Source of the DNA: an uncultured Victivallis sp.
Lineage (GTDB): Bacteria > Verrucomicrobiota > Lentisphaeria > Victivallales > Victivallaceae
Direction: 5' to 3'
DNA length: 64,000 nt
Assembly: GCA_944389895.1 (NCBI GenBank)
Contig: CALXOA010000052.1
Location: 1-64,000 of the forward strand
The notes beneath the pieces were generated by a model. It made no database searches, had not been told where the DNA came from, and saw only the letters and a program-made list of their open reading frames with translations. Below are positions 18,701 through 26,714 of this stretch, in pieces (the stretch's first letter is position 1; each line of letters begins with the position of its first letter). The translations under genes were made by a program, and so were the position numbers.

Positions 18701-20172
18701 AAAATCTCTTTCTGGGAATCGCACTTGTCCTTGCCGCAGCAACCATCTTCACCTGGCTCAGCCGACAGCGGACCGAGGCCCGGCCGGTATTGGTCTGGAC
18801 GGCGGGCCTGTCGCAGGACCGGATCGAACAGGTCGAGGCATTCCACAACTGGCTGCGCTCCAATGGTTATGCCGATGCGGACGGCCGCCTGCCCTTCACC
18901 GTAAAACTGGAGGCGACCGACAATCAGAGTACGCTGATTCAGGCGGTATCCGGCGTGGCGGGAGATCTGATCGACCACGTGCCGGTGAACCGTTTCGCGC
19001 CGATGGGGGTGCTTGAGGACATCACCGATTTCGCCCGGGAAAACGGCCTCGATCCCGCACACAACTATCCCGGAGCGGCCTCATTGCTGACCTCCGACGG
19101 CCGCCAGTACGCCTATGCGTGCAACCTTGCGGCGCGCGGTCTGCTGGTGAACGCCGACACTTTTGCAAAGTACGGCGTTCCCCTGCCGCCGGAGGAGTGG
19201 ACGCCAGCCCGGTTCGAAGAACTCGGAATCGAATTTACCCGCCAGGCAAACGCCGGAAAAAAACAGCAGGAGGTGTTCTTCGCCGGGCCGATGCCGGATC
19301 TGATTCTGCCGCTGGCCCGCAGCGGCGGCGGCGATGTATTCAATGAAACGCTGACCGCCTCCCGTCTCGATTCGGAACCGTTCCGGCGGGCACTGGAACT
19401 CTATCGCCGCTGGGTACATGAGCTGCACCTGATTCCGACCGCCGCCGAGGCGGCCTCTGAAAACAACCGGGGTTCGAGTGCCAATGGGGAAGCGACGCCG
19501 CAGTTGATCTACGGCCGTTACGGCATGATCCTGACCGGCCGCTACGTGAATATGGATCTGCGGCGGTCGCCGCGGGGCGGTTTCCGGCTCCATTTCGTGC
19601 AGTTTCCTGAGTTTGAGTTCAAAAACACAGTGCTGACCGCCCGCTGCACGTCGATCTACAAAGGAGCGAAGCATAAGGAGGAGGCGAAAATCTTTCTGAA
19701 ATTTCTCGCGAGCCGGGAGTATAACGAACTGCTGATCGCCGGCTCCGACGGCCTGCCGCCGAATCCGCGGTGGGCGAAGGACAATCCGGCCTTTCACGTT
19801 CCGCCGGGACGCGCTTTTGAGGGGAACCTGCACTCCAATGAACTCAAATGGGCACTCTCCATCGCCATTCCGGAGAGTTGCAGCCCCTTCTATCCCTTCC
19901 CCGACAACAAGCTGAATGAAGCACGGGAAAAGGTGATGAATGATCTCGCAACCGTGCCGGAAGCGTTGAAACTCGCGGCCAGCGCCCTGGATCGCGCCAT
20001 CACGGACTATGTCGGGGGGACCGTTTCCCTGCAGGAGCGTTACCGCCGGGCATGCGAACTGCAGCGGAAGATCGAAGAGTACAAGGCAGCCGGCAGGAAA
20101 CTCCCCGCCGCCTGGATCGCCAACCCCTTCCTGCTGGAGTATTACCGGCAGAAGAACATGCTGGAAGAGTGA
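18697..20172 (+). CDS. Extracellular solute-binding protein (family 1, sugar type), orphan
   Basis: The 491-residue protein has an N-terminal hydrophobic segment (NLFLGIALVLAAATIF) without a lipobox, so it is probably membrane-anchored or secreted. The rest has the two-lobed layout of bacterial family 1 sugar-binding proteins, with LEDITDFARENGL, an AYACNLAARGLLVNADTFAKYGVPLP core and a lobe-closure region near MILTGRYVNMD. These normally deliver sugar to an ABC importer, yet no permease or ATPase gene follows; the transcript appears to end at the hairpin at 20220. It overlaps the upstream glycosidase-like gene by 4 nt. Confidence 0.83.
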   Translation: MKNLFLGIALVLAAATIFTWLSRQRTEARPVLVWTAGLSQDRIEQVEAFHNWLRSNGYADADGRLPFTVKLEATDNQSTLIQAVSGVAGDLIDHVPVNRFAPMGVLEDITDFARENGLDPAHNYPGAASLLTSDGRQYAYACNLAARGLLVNADTFAKYGVPLPPEEWTPARFEELGIEFTRQANAGKKQQEVFFAGPMPDLILPLARSGGGDVFNETLTASRLDSEPFRRALELYRRWVHELHLIPTAAEAASENNRGSSANGEATPQLIYGRYGMILTGRYVNMDLRRSPRGGFRLHFVQFPEFEFKNTVLTARCTSIYKGAKHKEEAKIFLKFLASREYNELLIAGSDGLPPNPRWAKDNPAFHVPPGRAFEGNLHSNELKWALSIAIPESCSPFYPFPDNKLNEAREKVMNDLATVPEALKLAASALDRAITDYVGGTVSLQERYRRACELQRKIEEYKAAGRKLPAAWIANPFLLEYYRQKNMLEE

Positions 20173-20219
20173 CTTCCCCCTCCCCGATACCGTCGGAACT
20201 GCGGAATCAACGGAAGCAG

Positions 20220-20254
20220 AAACGGCCCCCTGTCCTGAAGACCGGGAGCCGTTT
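20220..20254. terminator. Hairpin between convergent genes, likely bidirectional terminator
   Basis: Arms AAACGGC (20220-20226) and GCCGTTT (20248-20254), extended by an imperfect C/G-rich inner stem, enclose about 12 nt. A short T-run follows on the plus strand. It lies between the solute-binding protein stop (20172) and the small minus-strand gene stop (20275). Confidence 0.6.
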
Positions 20255-20274
20255 TCCGTAACCGGGCAGAAGAG

Positions 20275-20382
20275 TTATTTCTTCTTCGCCTGGGCGATCG
20301 CAGCGCGGATTTTTTCCTTGCAGCGCTCGAGATAAGCTTTGCGACGACGACGTTTTTCAATCTTGTTCAGCTGCTGTCCCAT
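20275..20382 (-). CDS. Small basic protein, 35 residues
   Basis: A short frame on the minus strand encodes MGQQLNKIEKRRRRKAYLER followed by CKEKIRAAIAQAKKK. It is preceded by a strong SD (AAGGAG, 5 nt before ATG) and a promoter at 20436-20463, and ends shortly before a hairpin. The product is highly basic (about 15 Lys/Arg), probably helical, and would suit RNA, ribosome or DNA binding. I recall no named family. The combination of promoter, SD and terminator makes it a likely real gene despite its size. Confidence 0.72.
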   Translation of the reverse strand: MGQQLNKIEKRRRRKAYLERCKEKIRAAIAQAKKK

Positions 20383-20435
20383 TTCGACTCCTTACAAAGA
20401 AAGCAAAAAACTATTTTCCACCAGTTCAGATGATA

Positions 20436-20463
20436 AATATAGTTCCGGATCCGTAAAAATCAA
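20436..20463 (-). promoter_or_regulatory. Promoter of the 35-residue gene
   Basis: On the minus strand TTGATT (20463-20458), a 16 bp spacer and TATATT (20441-20436). The predicted leader is about 45 nt. Confidence 0.6.
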
Positions 20464-20550
20464 ATAAATGTGGCGTTTTTCATTTCATTTTCCTGAAAAG
20501 AGATCTATCTTATGAAGAGGAAAGTGTCTTTGATGAAAAAGAGGAGGTGA

Positions 20551-23500
20551 ATGATGAGAATGATACGTCTGCTGATGCTGGCACTGCTGTTGCCGGTATT
20601 CCTTGTATCGGCCGCGGAAACGATTTCCCTGCCGGAGGTGCTGGAGCTCTCACGACAGGCGGTCGCGGAAAAGTACCCCGATGCCGACAGCGTGCTGCTC
20701 CATGATGTGCAGAGCGCCGTCTACCAGCCCGACGGACTCGGCACGATGACCGACGACTTCTACCAGAAGGCGCTCAACGAGGCGGGCCGCAGGAGCCTGC
20801 GGGAACTGAAGTTCTATTTCAATACCACTTATGAGAAATTCGAACTCCCGGTGGTCGAGGTGATCCGTCCCGACGGTTCCGTCGTCAAAGTCGACACCGC
20901 AGTCAACGGCAAGGTGGCGATCAGTCCCGGCCAGATGGGGGCCAACATCTACGATCCGGCCAACAAGGTCATGACGGTGACGATTCCCGAACTTGCAATC
21001 GGCGACATCGTCCATGTCGTCTCGGTGGAAAAATCGATCAAGGCACGCATTCCCGGCGTCTGGTGCGGGTATTTCGTGCTCCAGGCAGACGTGCCGATCC
21101 TGAAGTACGTAGTCCGGGTCGACGCCCCGGCGGAAAAACCGCTGAAGGCAATCGCGTTGAAGGACGAGGTGCCCGGGACCGTGACCTTCAGCGAGAAAAA
21201 GGAGCAGAAACGGATCCTCTACAGCTGGGTGGCCGAAAATGTCCCGCAGGTGATTCCGGAACCGGATATGCCTCCGCTCTATTCGAGCGTCCAGCGGCTG
21301 CTGGTAAGCACCGCGGCGAACTGGCGTGAGATCTCAATCTGGTACGACCGGCTCTGCCGACCGCGGCTGACCGTGACGCCTGAAATCAGGGCGGAAACCG
21401 AAAAATTGATCCGCAACGCCCGGACTCCTGAAGAGAAGATCATGGCGCTGTTCCAGTTCGTTTCGCAGCAGATCCGTTACATGGGCGTCACCGCCGAAGC
21501 GGAAGCACCCGGCTACGAGCCGCACGACATCGCGTTGACGTTCAACCAGCGTTACGGAGTCTGCCGCGACAAGGCGGCACTGCTGGCGGCGATGCTGCGG
21601 GAGGCCGGCTTCAAGGCGTATCCGGTGCTCTTCATGAGCGGGGAACCCAAGGACGACGAGGTGCCGAACAACTATTTCAACCATGCGGTGACTGCAGTTG
21701 AACTCGAACCGGGAAAATATCAGTTGATGGATCCGACTTTCGAAACCACAACCGAACTTTTCCCTTCGGCCCTCTCCAACATGAGTTACCTCGTCGCGAA
21801 GCCGGAAGGCGAGACACTGCTGCGCTCGGCACGGATTCCGGCGGAAGCGAACCAGATGCGGATCGAATCGGAAGCGACGGTCTCGCCGGGCGGCGTGCTG
21901 CACGGCGAATCGACATTCCGCTTCGAGGGAATCAACGACCAGATCTACCGCGACGCCTTCTCACGCTGGTCGCCCGACTACCGCAGACAGTTTTTCGCGG
22001 CCAGCCTGAAGCAGGCGATTCCGGGGGCGGAACTTGACTCGCTGACCGTCGAACCGGATAATGTGCGCGACATGAGCAGGCCGCTGACGGCGAAGCTGAC
22101 GTTTTCGATGAAGAACTTCCTGCCGGAACACGCTGCGGAATTTCTGGTGCAGCTGCCGGAGTTCGGCACCCGGATCGGCGCAGCAGGCTTCGTGCTCGGT
22201 TCGGTCGGACTTGAGAAACGCCGTTTCAAACTGGAAATCTTCTCGACCTGCGCGGTTGATGAACGGTTCAAACTGACGCTGCCCCCGACCTGCCGGATCG
22301 TCGCGGTACCGAAACCGGCCGAAATCAGCGCCACGGGAGTACTCTCGTGGAATCGCAGAATGACGCTCTCCGACAATACGCTTTCAGGGGAAAGCCGGTT
22401 TTCCATCGACACGGTAGAGGTGACGCCGGAGGCCTACCTCGAACTCAAAAGAGCACTGCGCGAAATCGACGTCGCAGATCGGGAACTCCCGGTGGCGAAG
22501 CTGGATTACGCGGGAGTTCCCGCGGAAGCGCTCGCGGCAGCCTTTCCGGAAGCCGATTCGGTAGTGCTCGACTACCGGGATAAAATAACTCTTCTCGATG
22601 AGACAAGCTGGACGCGCGAAGAGAAGTGCGTGCGCCGGATCCTGAACTACGCCGGGGTCAAATCCGGTTCCGAGATCAAGATTCCCTACAACCCGGCGTG
22701 GGAGACGGTCAAGATAGCGGCGGCGGTAACACTGCCCGACGGTACGCGCCGGGAACTGCAGAAGGGGGAACTCAACCTGATGGACCAGCCGTGGGTCTCT
22801 TCGGCGCCGCGTTACCCGGCCGGCCGGATCCTGGTTGCAAGCCTGCCCGGCGTCACGCCGGGAGCGGTTGTCGAGAGTGTGATTCTCCGTGAGGTCAGGC
22901 AACAGCCGTTCTTCGCGGAAGCGGTCTCCTTCGCCGGTCCGAGCCCGGTGGTGCACCGCAGCTGCACGATCGACGCGCCGGCTTCGCTGGAACTGAAAGT
23001 TTCACCGGCTCCGGTTGGCGTCACCAGTCAGGAAAGGCGCAGCGGTGACCGGCTGTTACGCACCTGGAGTTGTTCCAACGTTGCGCAACTGCCGCGCGAA
23101 CCGGGAATGGCTCCTCTCTGGACTTTTGCACCGACGATATTCATCTCCTCGGGAAATTATGGTGTTTTCGCGAAGGAACTGAACCGGGTGCTGGAGTCAA
23201 AGCTGGAAAAAGCCGCTCCGGCAGTCCATGAACTGGCCCGCAAGCTCGACCTGCTCGATGATCCGGCATTCGGTCCCGACCCGTCGAAATTCGAGGCGCG
23301 GATTCAACGGATCCGGGATTTCGTGGCGCACCGCATTCGCGCCGTCGGACCGGAACTGAACGCCCTTCCGCTTTCCGCGCTCAATGATCCCGGTGTTACC
23401 CTGGAATCCGGATACGGCAATTCCGCCGACCGGGCGCTTCTGATCGCGGCGCTGCTGAAACAGGCGAAAATCGACTACCAGTTCGTCGCGGCGAGTGACC

Positions 23501-24360
23501 GCGGATACGTGCCGTCGGCGGTAAAACTTCTCTCCCGCTATCCGCAGGACATCTTCAGTGCGCTGCTGGTCTATCAGCCCGGCCTGGAGTGTTATCTCAA
23601 CGACTCCAGCGAATACGCCCGGCTCGGGACGGTCAGTCACGAAGAGGCGATCGGACTCAACCTTGAAACCGGGAAATTGACCGCAATCCGCCCGAAACGG
23701 CAGGCGGAAAGTTCCGTGACGGTCCTCTACGATCTCAAGCTCGCCGCCGACGGGCAGGCGGAAATCCGGGTGACACGCAAATTGTTCGGGCGCGAATTTG
23801 AAGCCGCGCGCCGGCAGTTCGCCGAAATGACTCCGGAAGCGGTACGCCGCCATTTTGAAGAACTCGCGGCGGGCTTCTCGCAACAGGCGAAGATCGTCGG
23901 GACGCCGAAAACGGACTTCAACTCCTATCCCGGTACGGTGAGTTTCGAACTTTCGGTACCTCACTACGCCACGGCATCGGGGAAATACCTTGCCTTCGCA
24001 CTGCCGGGATTCGGAGAACTCGCCTCGCGGATCATCACCGCCGGCAGCGAGCGGCGCACCCCCTTCTGGCGGAACTCCCCCGGCCGGATCGAACTCGAAT
24101 ACCGGATCGAAATTCCCCGGAACTTCGAAGTGGTGCGAGACCGCCCGGAAGCCGTGGAACTGGGCAGTTTCGGCTCGGCGCTCTTCTATGAATACTTCGA
24201 GCCCGGAGTCGATCTGCTGCGGCTCGAGTGCGGGCTGACCCTCCCCGTGGAACAGGTTGCCCCGCTCGACTACGGGAAACTGGTGAATCTGCAGCGGGAA
24301 CTGACAAAACTTTCGGCGGATCGGATTCTGCTGGTACCCCGTTCCGTCGTTCAAAAATAA
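20551..24360 (+). CDS. Secreted protein with two DUF3857/transglutaminase-like units, the second degenerate
   Basis: The 1269-residue protein begins with a signal peptide (LLMLALLLPVFLVSAAE). The first half has a DUF3857-like beta domain (about 70-270) and a transglutaminase-like cysteine-protease fold with a complete triad: YGVCRDKAALLAAML (Cys near 331), FNHAVTAVEL and MDPTFE. The second half, from about residue 650, repeats the layout, beginning with AFPEADSVVLDY, similar to KYPDADSVLLHD at the N-terminus. There the catalytic region reads YGNSADRALLIAALL, so the Cys is lost. The protein probably acts in the periplasm; substrate unknown. GAGGAGG lies 4 nt before the ATG. It is followed by five compactly spaced genes and may head their operon. 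Confidence 0.8.
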   Translation: MMRMIRLLMLALLLPVFLVSAAETISLPEVLELSRQAVAEKYPDADSVLLHDVQSAVYQPDGLGTMTDDFYQKALNEAGRRSLRELKFYFNTTYEKFELPVVEVIRPDGSVVKVDTAVNGKVAISPGQMGANIYDPANKVMTVTIPELAIGDIVHVVSVEKSIKARIPGVWCGYFVLQADVPILKYVVRVDAPAEKPLKAIALKDEVPGTVTFSEKKEQKRILYSWVAENVPQVIPEPDMPPLYSSVQRLLVSTAANWREISIWYDRLCRPRLTVTPEIRAETEKLIRNARTPEEKIMALFQFVSQQIRYMGVTAEAEAPGYEPHDIALTFNQRYGVCRDKAALLAAMLREAGFKAYPVLFMSGEPKDDEVPNNYFNHAVTAVELEPGKYQLMDPTFETTTELFPSALSNMSYLVAKPEGETLLRSARIPAEANQMRIESEATVSPGGVLHGESTFRFEGINDQIYRDAFSRWSPDYRRQFFAASLKQAIPGAELDSLTVEPDNVRDMSRPLTAKLTFSMKNFLPEHAAEFLVQLPEFGTRIGAAGFVLGSVGLEKRRFKLEIFSTCAVDERFKLTLPPTCRIVAVPKPAEISATGVLSWNRRMTLSDNTLSGESRFSIDTVEVTPEAYLELKRALREIDVADRELPVAKLDYAGVPAEALAAAFPEADSVVLDYRDKITLLDETSWTREEKCVRRILNYAGVKSGSEIKIPYNPAWETVKIAAAVTLPDGTRRELQKGELNLMDQPWVSSAPRYPAGRILVASLPGVTPGAVVESVILREVRQQPFFAEAVSFAGPSPVVHRSCTIDAPASLELKVSPAPVGVTSQERRSGDRLLRTWSCSNVAQLPREPGMAPLWTFAPTIFISSGNYGVFAKELNRVLESKLEKAAPAVHELARKLDLLDDPAFGPDPSKFEARIQRIRDFVAHRIRAVGPELNALPLSALNDPGVTLESGYGNSADRALLIAALLKQAKIDYQFVAASDRGYVPSAVKLLSRYPQDIFSALLVYQPGLECYLNDSSEYARLGTVSHEEAIGLNLETGKLTAIRPKRQAESSVTVLYDLKLAADGQAEIRVTRKLFGREFEAARRQFAEMTPEAVRRHFEELAAGFSQQAKIVGTPKTDFNSYPGTVSFELSVPHYATASGKYLAFALPGFGELASRIITAGSERRTPFWRNSPGRIELEYRIEIPRNFEVVRDRPEAVELGSFGSALFYEYFEPGVDLLRLECGLTLPVEQVAPLDYGKLVNLQRELTKLSADRILLVPRSVVQK

Positions 24361-24371
24361 GGATGGAAAAC

Positions 24372-24992
24372 ATGAAGATCGCAACCATTCCGGTCGGACT
24401 GCTTGAAACAAACTGTTATCTGGTATTCGTTGAAGGAAGTCGTACGCTCTACGTGATCGATCCCGGTGCCGACGCCGGAGAGATTCTGCGTCAGGTGCGG
24501 CAATTCGATTTCGACCGGGCGGCAATCCTGCTGACTCACGCCCACGTCGACCACATCGCCGCGGCGGGTGAAGTCGCCGACGGGCTTGGAGTCGACCGCG
24601 TCTTTCTGGCCCCGGCCGATCACGCGTTCTACCGCAGTCCGGAAAACGCACTTCCTCCCTACATCGACGCTGCGGAAAACCTCCCGGAACCGGCGGATTT
24701 CGAACCGAACGACGACTTCTCGGTGATCGCGCTACCCGGCCATACCCCGGGAGGGAGCGGGTTCCTGTTCCGGGAAACTCCCGCCCTGTTCGCCGGGGAT
24801 ACGATCTTCGCCGGTTCAGTCGGGCGTACCGACCTGCCCGGAGGCGACCCGGATGCACTGCTGCACTCCATCCGCACCGGAATCTATCCGCTGCCGGACG
24901 ATCTGGTGATCCACCCGGGACACGGTCCCGTCACCACGGTAGGCCATGAACGTCACACCAATCCTTACATCCAGGGGAGCATGGATTTCTGA
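24372..24992 (+). CDS. Metallo-beta-lactamase-fold hydrolase, glyoxalase II-like
   Basis: The 206-residue cytoplasmic protein carries the complete MBL metal set: THAHVDH (HxHxDH), PGHTPGG, AGDTIF and a C-terminal HPGHGP. Its size and arrangement match the small glyoxalase II / YcbL-type thioester hydrolases. The ATG at 24372 follows AAGGATGG; an ATG at 24363 is possible but too close to the SD. It starts 11 nt after the transglutaminase gene and ends 3 nt before pyrK. Substrate is not determined by sequence. Confidence 0.87.
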   Translation: MKIATIPVGLLETNCYLVFVEGSRTLYVIDPGADAGEILRQVRQFDFDRAAILLTHAHVDHIAAAGEVADGLGVDRVFLAPADHAFYRSPENALPPYIDAAENLPEPADFEPNDDFSVIALPGHTPGGSGFLFRETPALFAGDTIFAGSVGRTDLPGGDPDALLHSIRTGIYPLPDDLVIHPGHGPVTTVGHERHTNPYIQGSMDF

Positions 24993-24995
24993 ATC

Positions 24996-25775
24996 ATGAA
25001 AAACGGAGAAATCATCGACAACATCCGGTTGAAGAACGACTACCATATCGTTCGATTCTTCGCGCCGGAGATCTGCCGGCAGGCGCGGGCGGGACAGTTC
25101 GTACACGTCCGGATCGACCACCGCGGCGACCGGATTCTGCGCCGCCCGTTCAGCATACACAACGTGGAGTCGGACGGTGCTCTGTCCGTAGTCTACAAAG
25201 TGGTCGGGGCGGGAACCGCAACCCTGGCCGAACTCGGTCCCGGCACGGTCTGCGACCTGCTCGGTCCGCTCGGCGTCGGTTTTTCCGACGTGCCGGCCGA
25301 CGTTACGCCGGTGCTGGTTGCCGGCGGTTACGGCGCGGCGGCAACCTTTCTGCTGACCCGGCAGATGACGCAACGCGGCATTTTTCTCTTCGGTGCCCGC
25401 AGTTCGGCCGATGTGATCCTCACCGACGTCTACCACCGGGCCGGATACGATGTGCGCATCGCAACCAACGACGGCAGTGAAGGGAAGAAGGGATTCGTCA
25501 CCGGCCTGGTGGAGCAGCTGCTCGCCGAATGGAGCGGCGGAAAATTGTTTTTTTACGGTTGCGGCCCGCACCCGATGCTGATGGCGCTGGCGCGACAGCT
25601 GCATTCCGCCGGAATGCCCGGCGAACTCAGTATCGACCACCTGATGTGTTGCGGTGTCGGCGCCTGTTTCGCCTGCGTGGTCAAGATCAAGGCGGACACG
25701 CCGGAGGGGTGGAAATACGCCCGCGCCTGTACCGACGGCCCGGTATTCAACCTCGATACAGTTTACGTGGAGTAG
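24996..25775 (+). CDS. pyrK: Dihydroorotate dehydrogenase B, electron transfer subunit
   Basis: PyrK passes electrons from dihydroorotate oxidation in PyrD to NAD through FAD and a [2Fe-2S] cluster. The 259-residue protein shows the FAD motif RRPFSIHNV, the NAD-binding stretch VLVAGGYGAAATFLL near residue 105, and a C-terminal cysteine cluster MCCGVGACFACVVK with a further Cys in ACTDGPVF. It starts 3 nt after the MBL gene and is followed 6 nt later by pyrD, its known partner. Confidence 0.95.
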   Translation: MKNGEIIDNIRLKNDYHIVRFFAPEICRQARAGQFVHVRIDHRGDRILRRPFSIHNVESDGALSVVYKVVGAGTATLAELGPGTVCDLLGPLGVGFSDVPADVTPVLVAGGYGAAATFLLTRQMTQRGIFLFGARSSADVILTDVYHRAGYDVRIATNDGSEGKKGFVTGLVEQLLAEWSGGKLFFYGCGPHPMLMALARQLHSAGMPGELSIDHLMCCGVGACFACVVKIKADTPEGWKYARACTDGPVFNLDTVYVE

Positions 25776-25781
25776 GACATC

Positions 25782-26702
25782 ATGGCTGATCTGACAACCC
25801 GGCTGGGGGAACTCACCCTCAAGAACCCGGTTATGACCGCTTCCGGCACCTTCGGGTATGGTTTCGAATATCACAAATACTACGACATCTCCCGGCTCGG
25901 AGCGGTGGTGGTCAAGGGGATTCGGATGACGCCGTCGCACGGCAATCCGACCCCGCGTGTCGCCGAGGTCACCGGCGGGATGCTCAATGCGATCGGACTT
26001 CAGGGACCCGGCGTCGAAAAATTCCTGCACGGGGATGAGTATCTGCCTTTCCTGCGCCGGGTCGGAGCGACCGTAATCGTGAACATCTGGGGAACCTCCA
26101 TCGCCGAATACGGGGAAGTCGCGGCGCGGCTGGATGCCGAATCCGCCGGAATCGCCGCGCTTGAGATCAACATCTCCTGCCCCAACGTGAAGGCCGGAGG
26201 CGTCGCTTTCGGCACCGATCCGAAACTGGCCGCCGAGGTCGTTTCGACGGTGCGCCGCGCAACCGGGCTGCCGCTGATCACCAAGCTCAGTCCCAATGTC
26301 AGCAACATCGGCGAATTTGCCCGTGCGGTGGAAGCCGCGGGCAGTGATATGATCTCGCTGATCAATACGATAACCGCGATGGCGATCGATATTGAGACGC
26401 GCCGGCCGAAAATCGCGAACCGGACCGGGGGGTTCTCCGGACCTGCGCTCAAACCGATCGCAGTCCGGATGGTTTACGAGGCGGCGCGGGCAGTCAAGGT
26501 TCCGGTCATCGGCATGGGCGGTATCTGTACCGGGGAAGACGCGGTGGAATTTCTGCTGGCCGGAGCGAGTGCGGTCGCAGTCGGAACCGCGAACTTCGTC
26601 GATCCCCACGCTCCGCTCGCGGTGATCGACGGAATCAACGGCTATCTCGACCGCCATGGTTACCGCAGCGTCTCCGAGATCGTCGGCGCGCTGGAAGTGT
26701 AG
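25782..26702 (+). CDS. pyrD: Dihydroorotate dehydrogenase, class 1B catalytic subunit
   Basis: PyrD oxidises dihydroorotate to orotate with FMN, the fourth step of pyrimidine synthesis. The 306-residue TIM-barrel protein has PVMTASGTFGYG, NAIGLQGPG, the INISCPNV segment containing the class 1 catalytic Cys, LITKLSPN, and the FMN phosphate-binding end GMGGICTGEDAVEFLLAGA. It pairs with the upstream pyrK, which defines the NAD-dependent 1B type. The ATG follows the pyrK stop after 6 nt. Confidence 0.96.
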   Translation: MADLTTRLGELTLKNPVMTASGTFGYGFEYHKYYDISRLGAVVVKGIRMTPSHGNPTPRVAEVTGGMLNAIGLQGPGVEKFLHGDEYLPFLRRVGATVIVNIWGTSIAEYGEVAARLDAESAGIAALEINISCPNVKAGGVAFGTDPKLAAEVVSTVRRATGLPLITKLSPNVSNIGEFARAVEAAGSDMISLINTITAMAIDIETRRPKIANRTGGFSGPALKPIAVRMVYEAARAVKVPVIGMGGICTGEDAVEFLLAGASAVAVGTANFVDPHAPLAVIDGINGYLDRHGYRSVSEIVGALEV

Positions 26703-26714
26703 GAGTCCTGCGCC

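Noticed and set aside
23197-24858. 553-codon minus-strand frame
   Set aside because: Antisense to the transglutaminase-like and MBL genes, Arg-rich and without a start signal.
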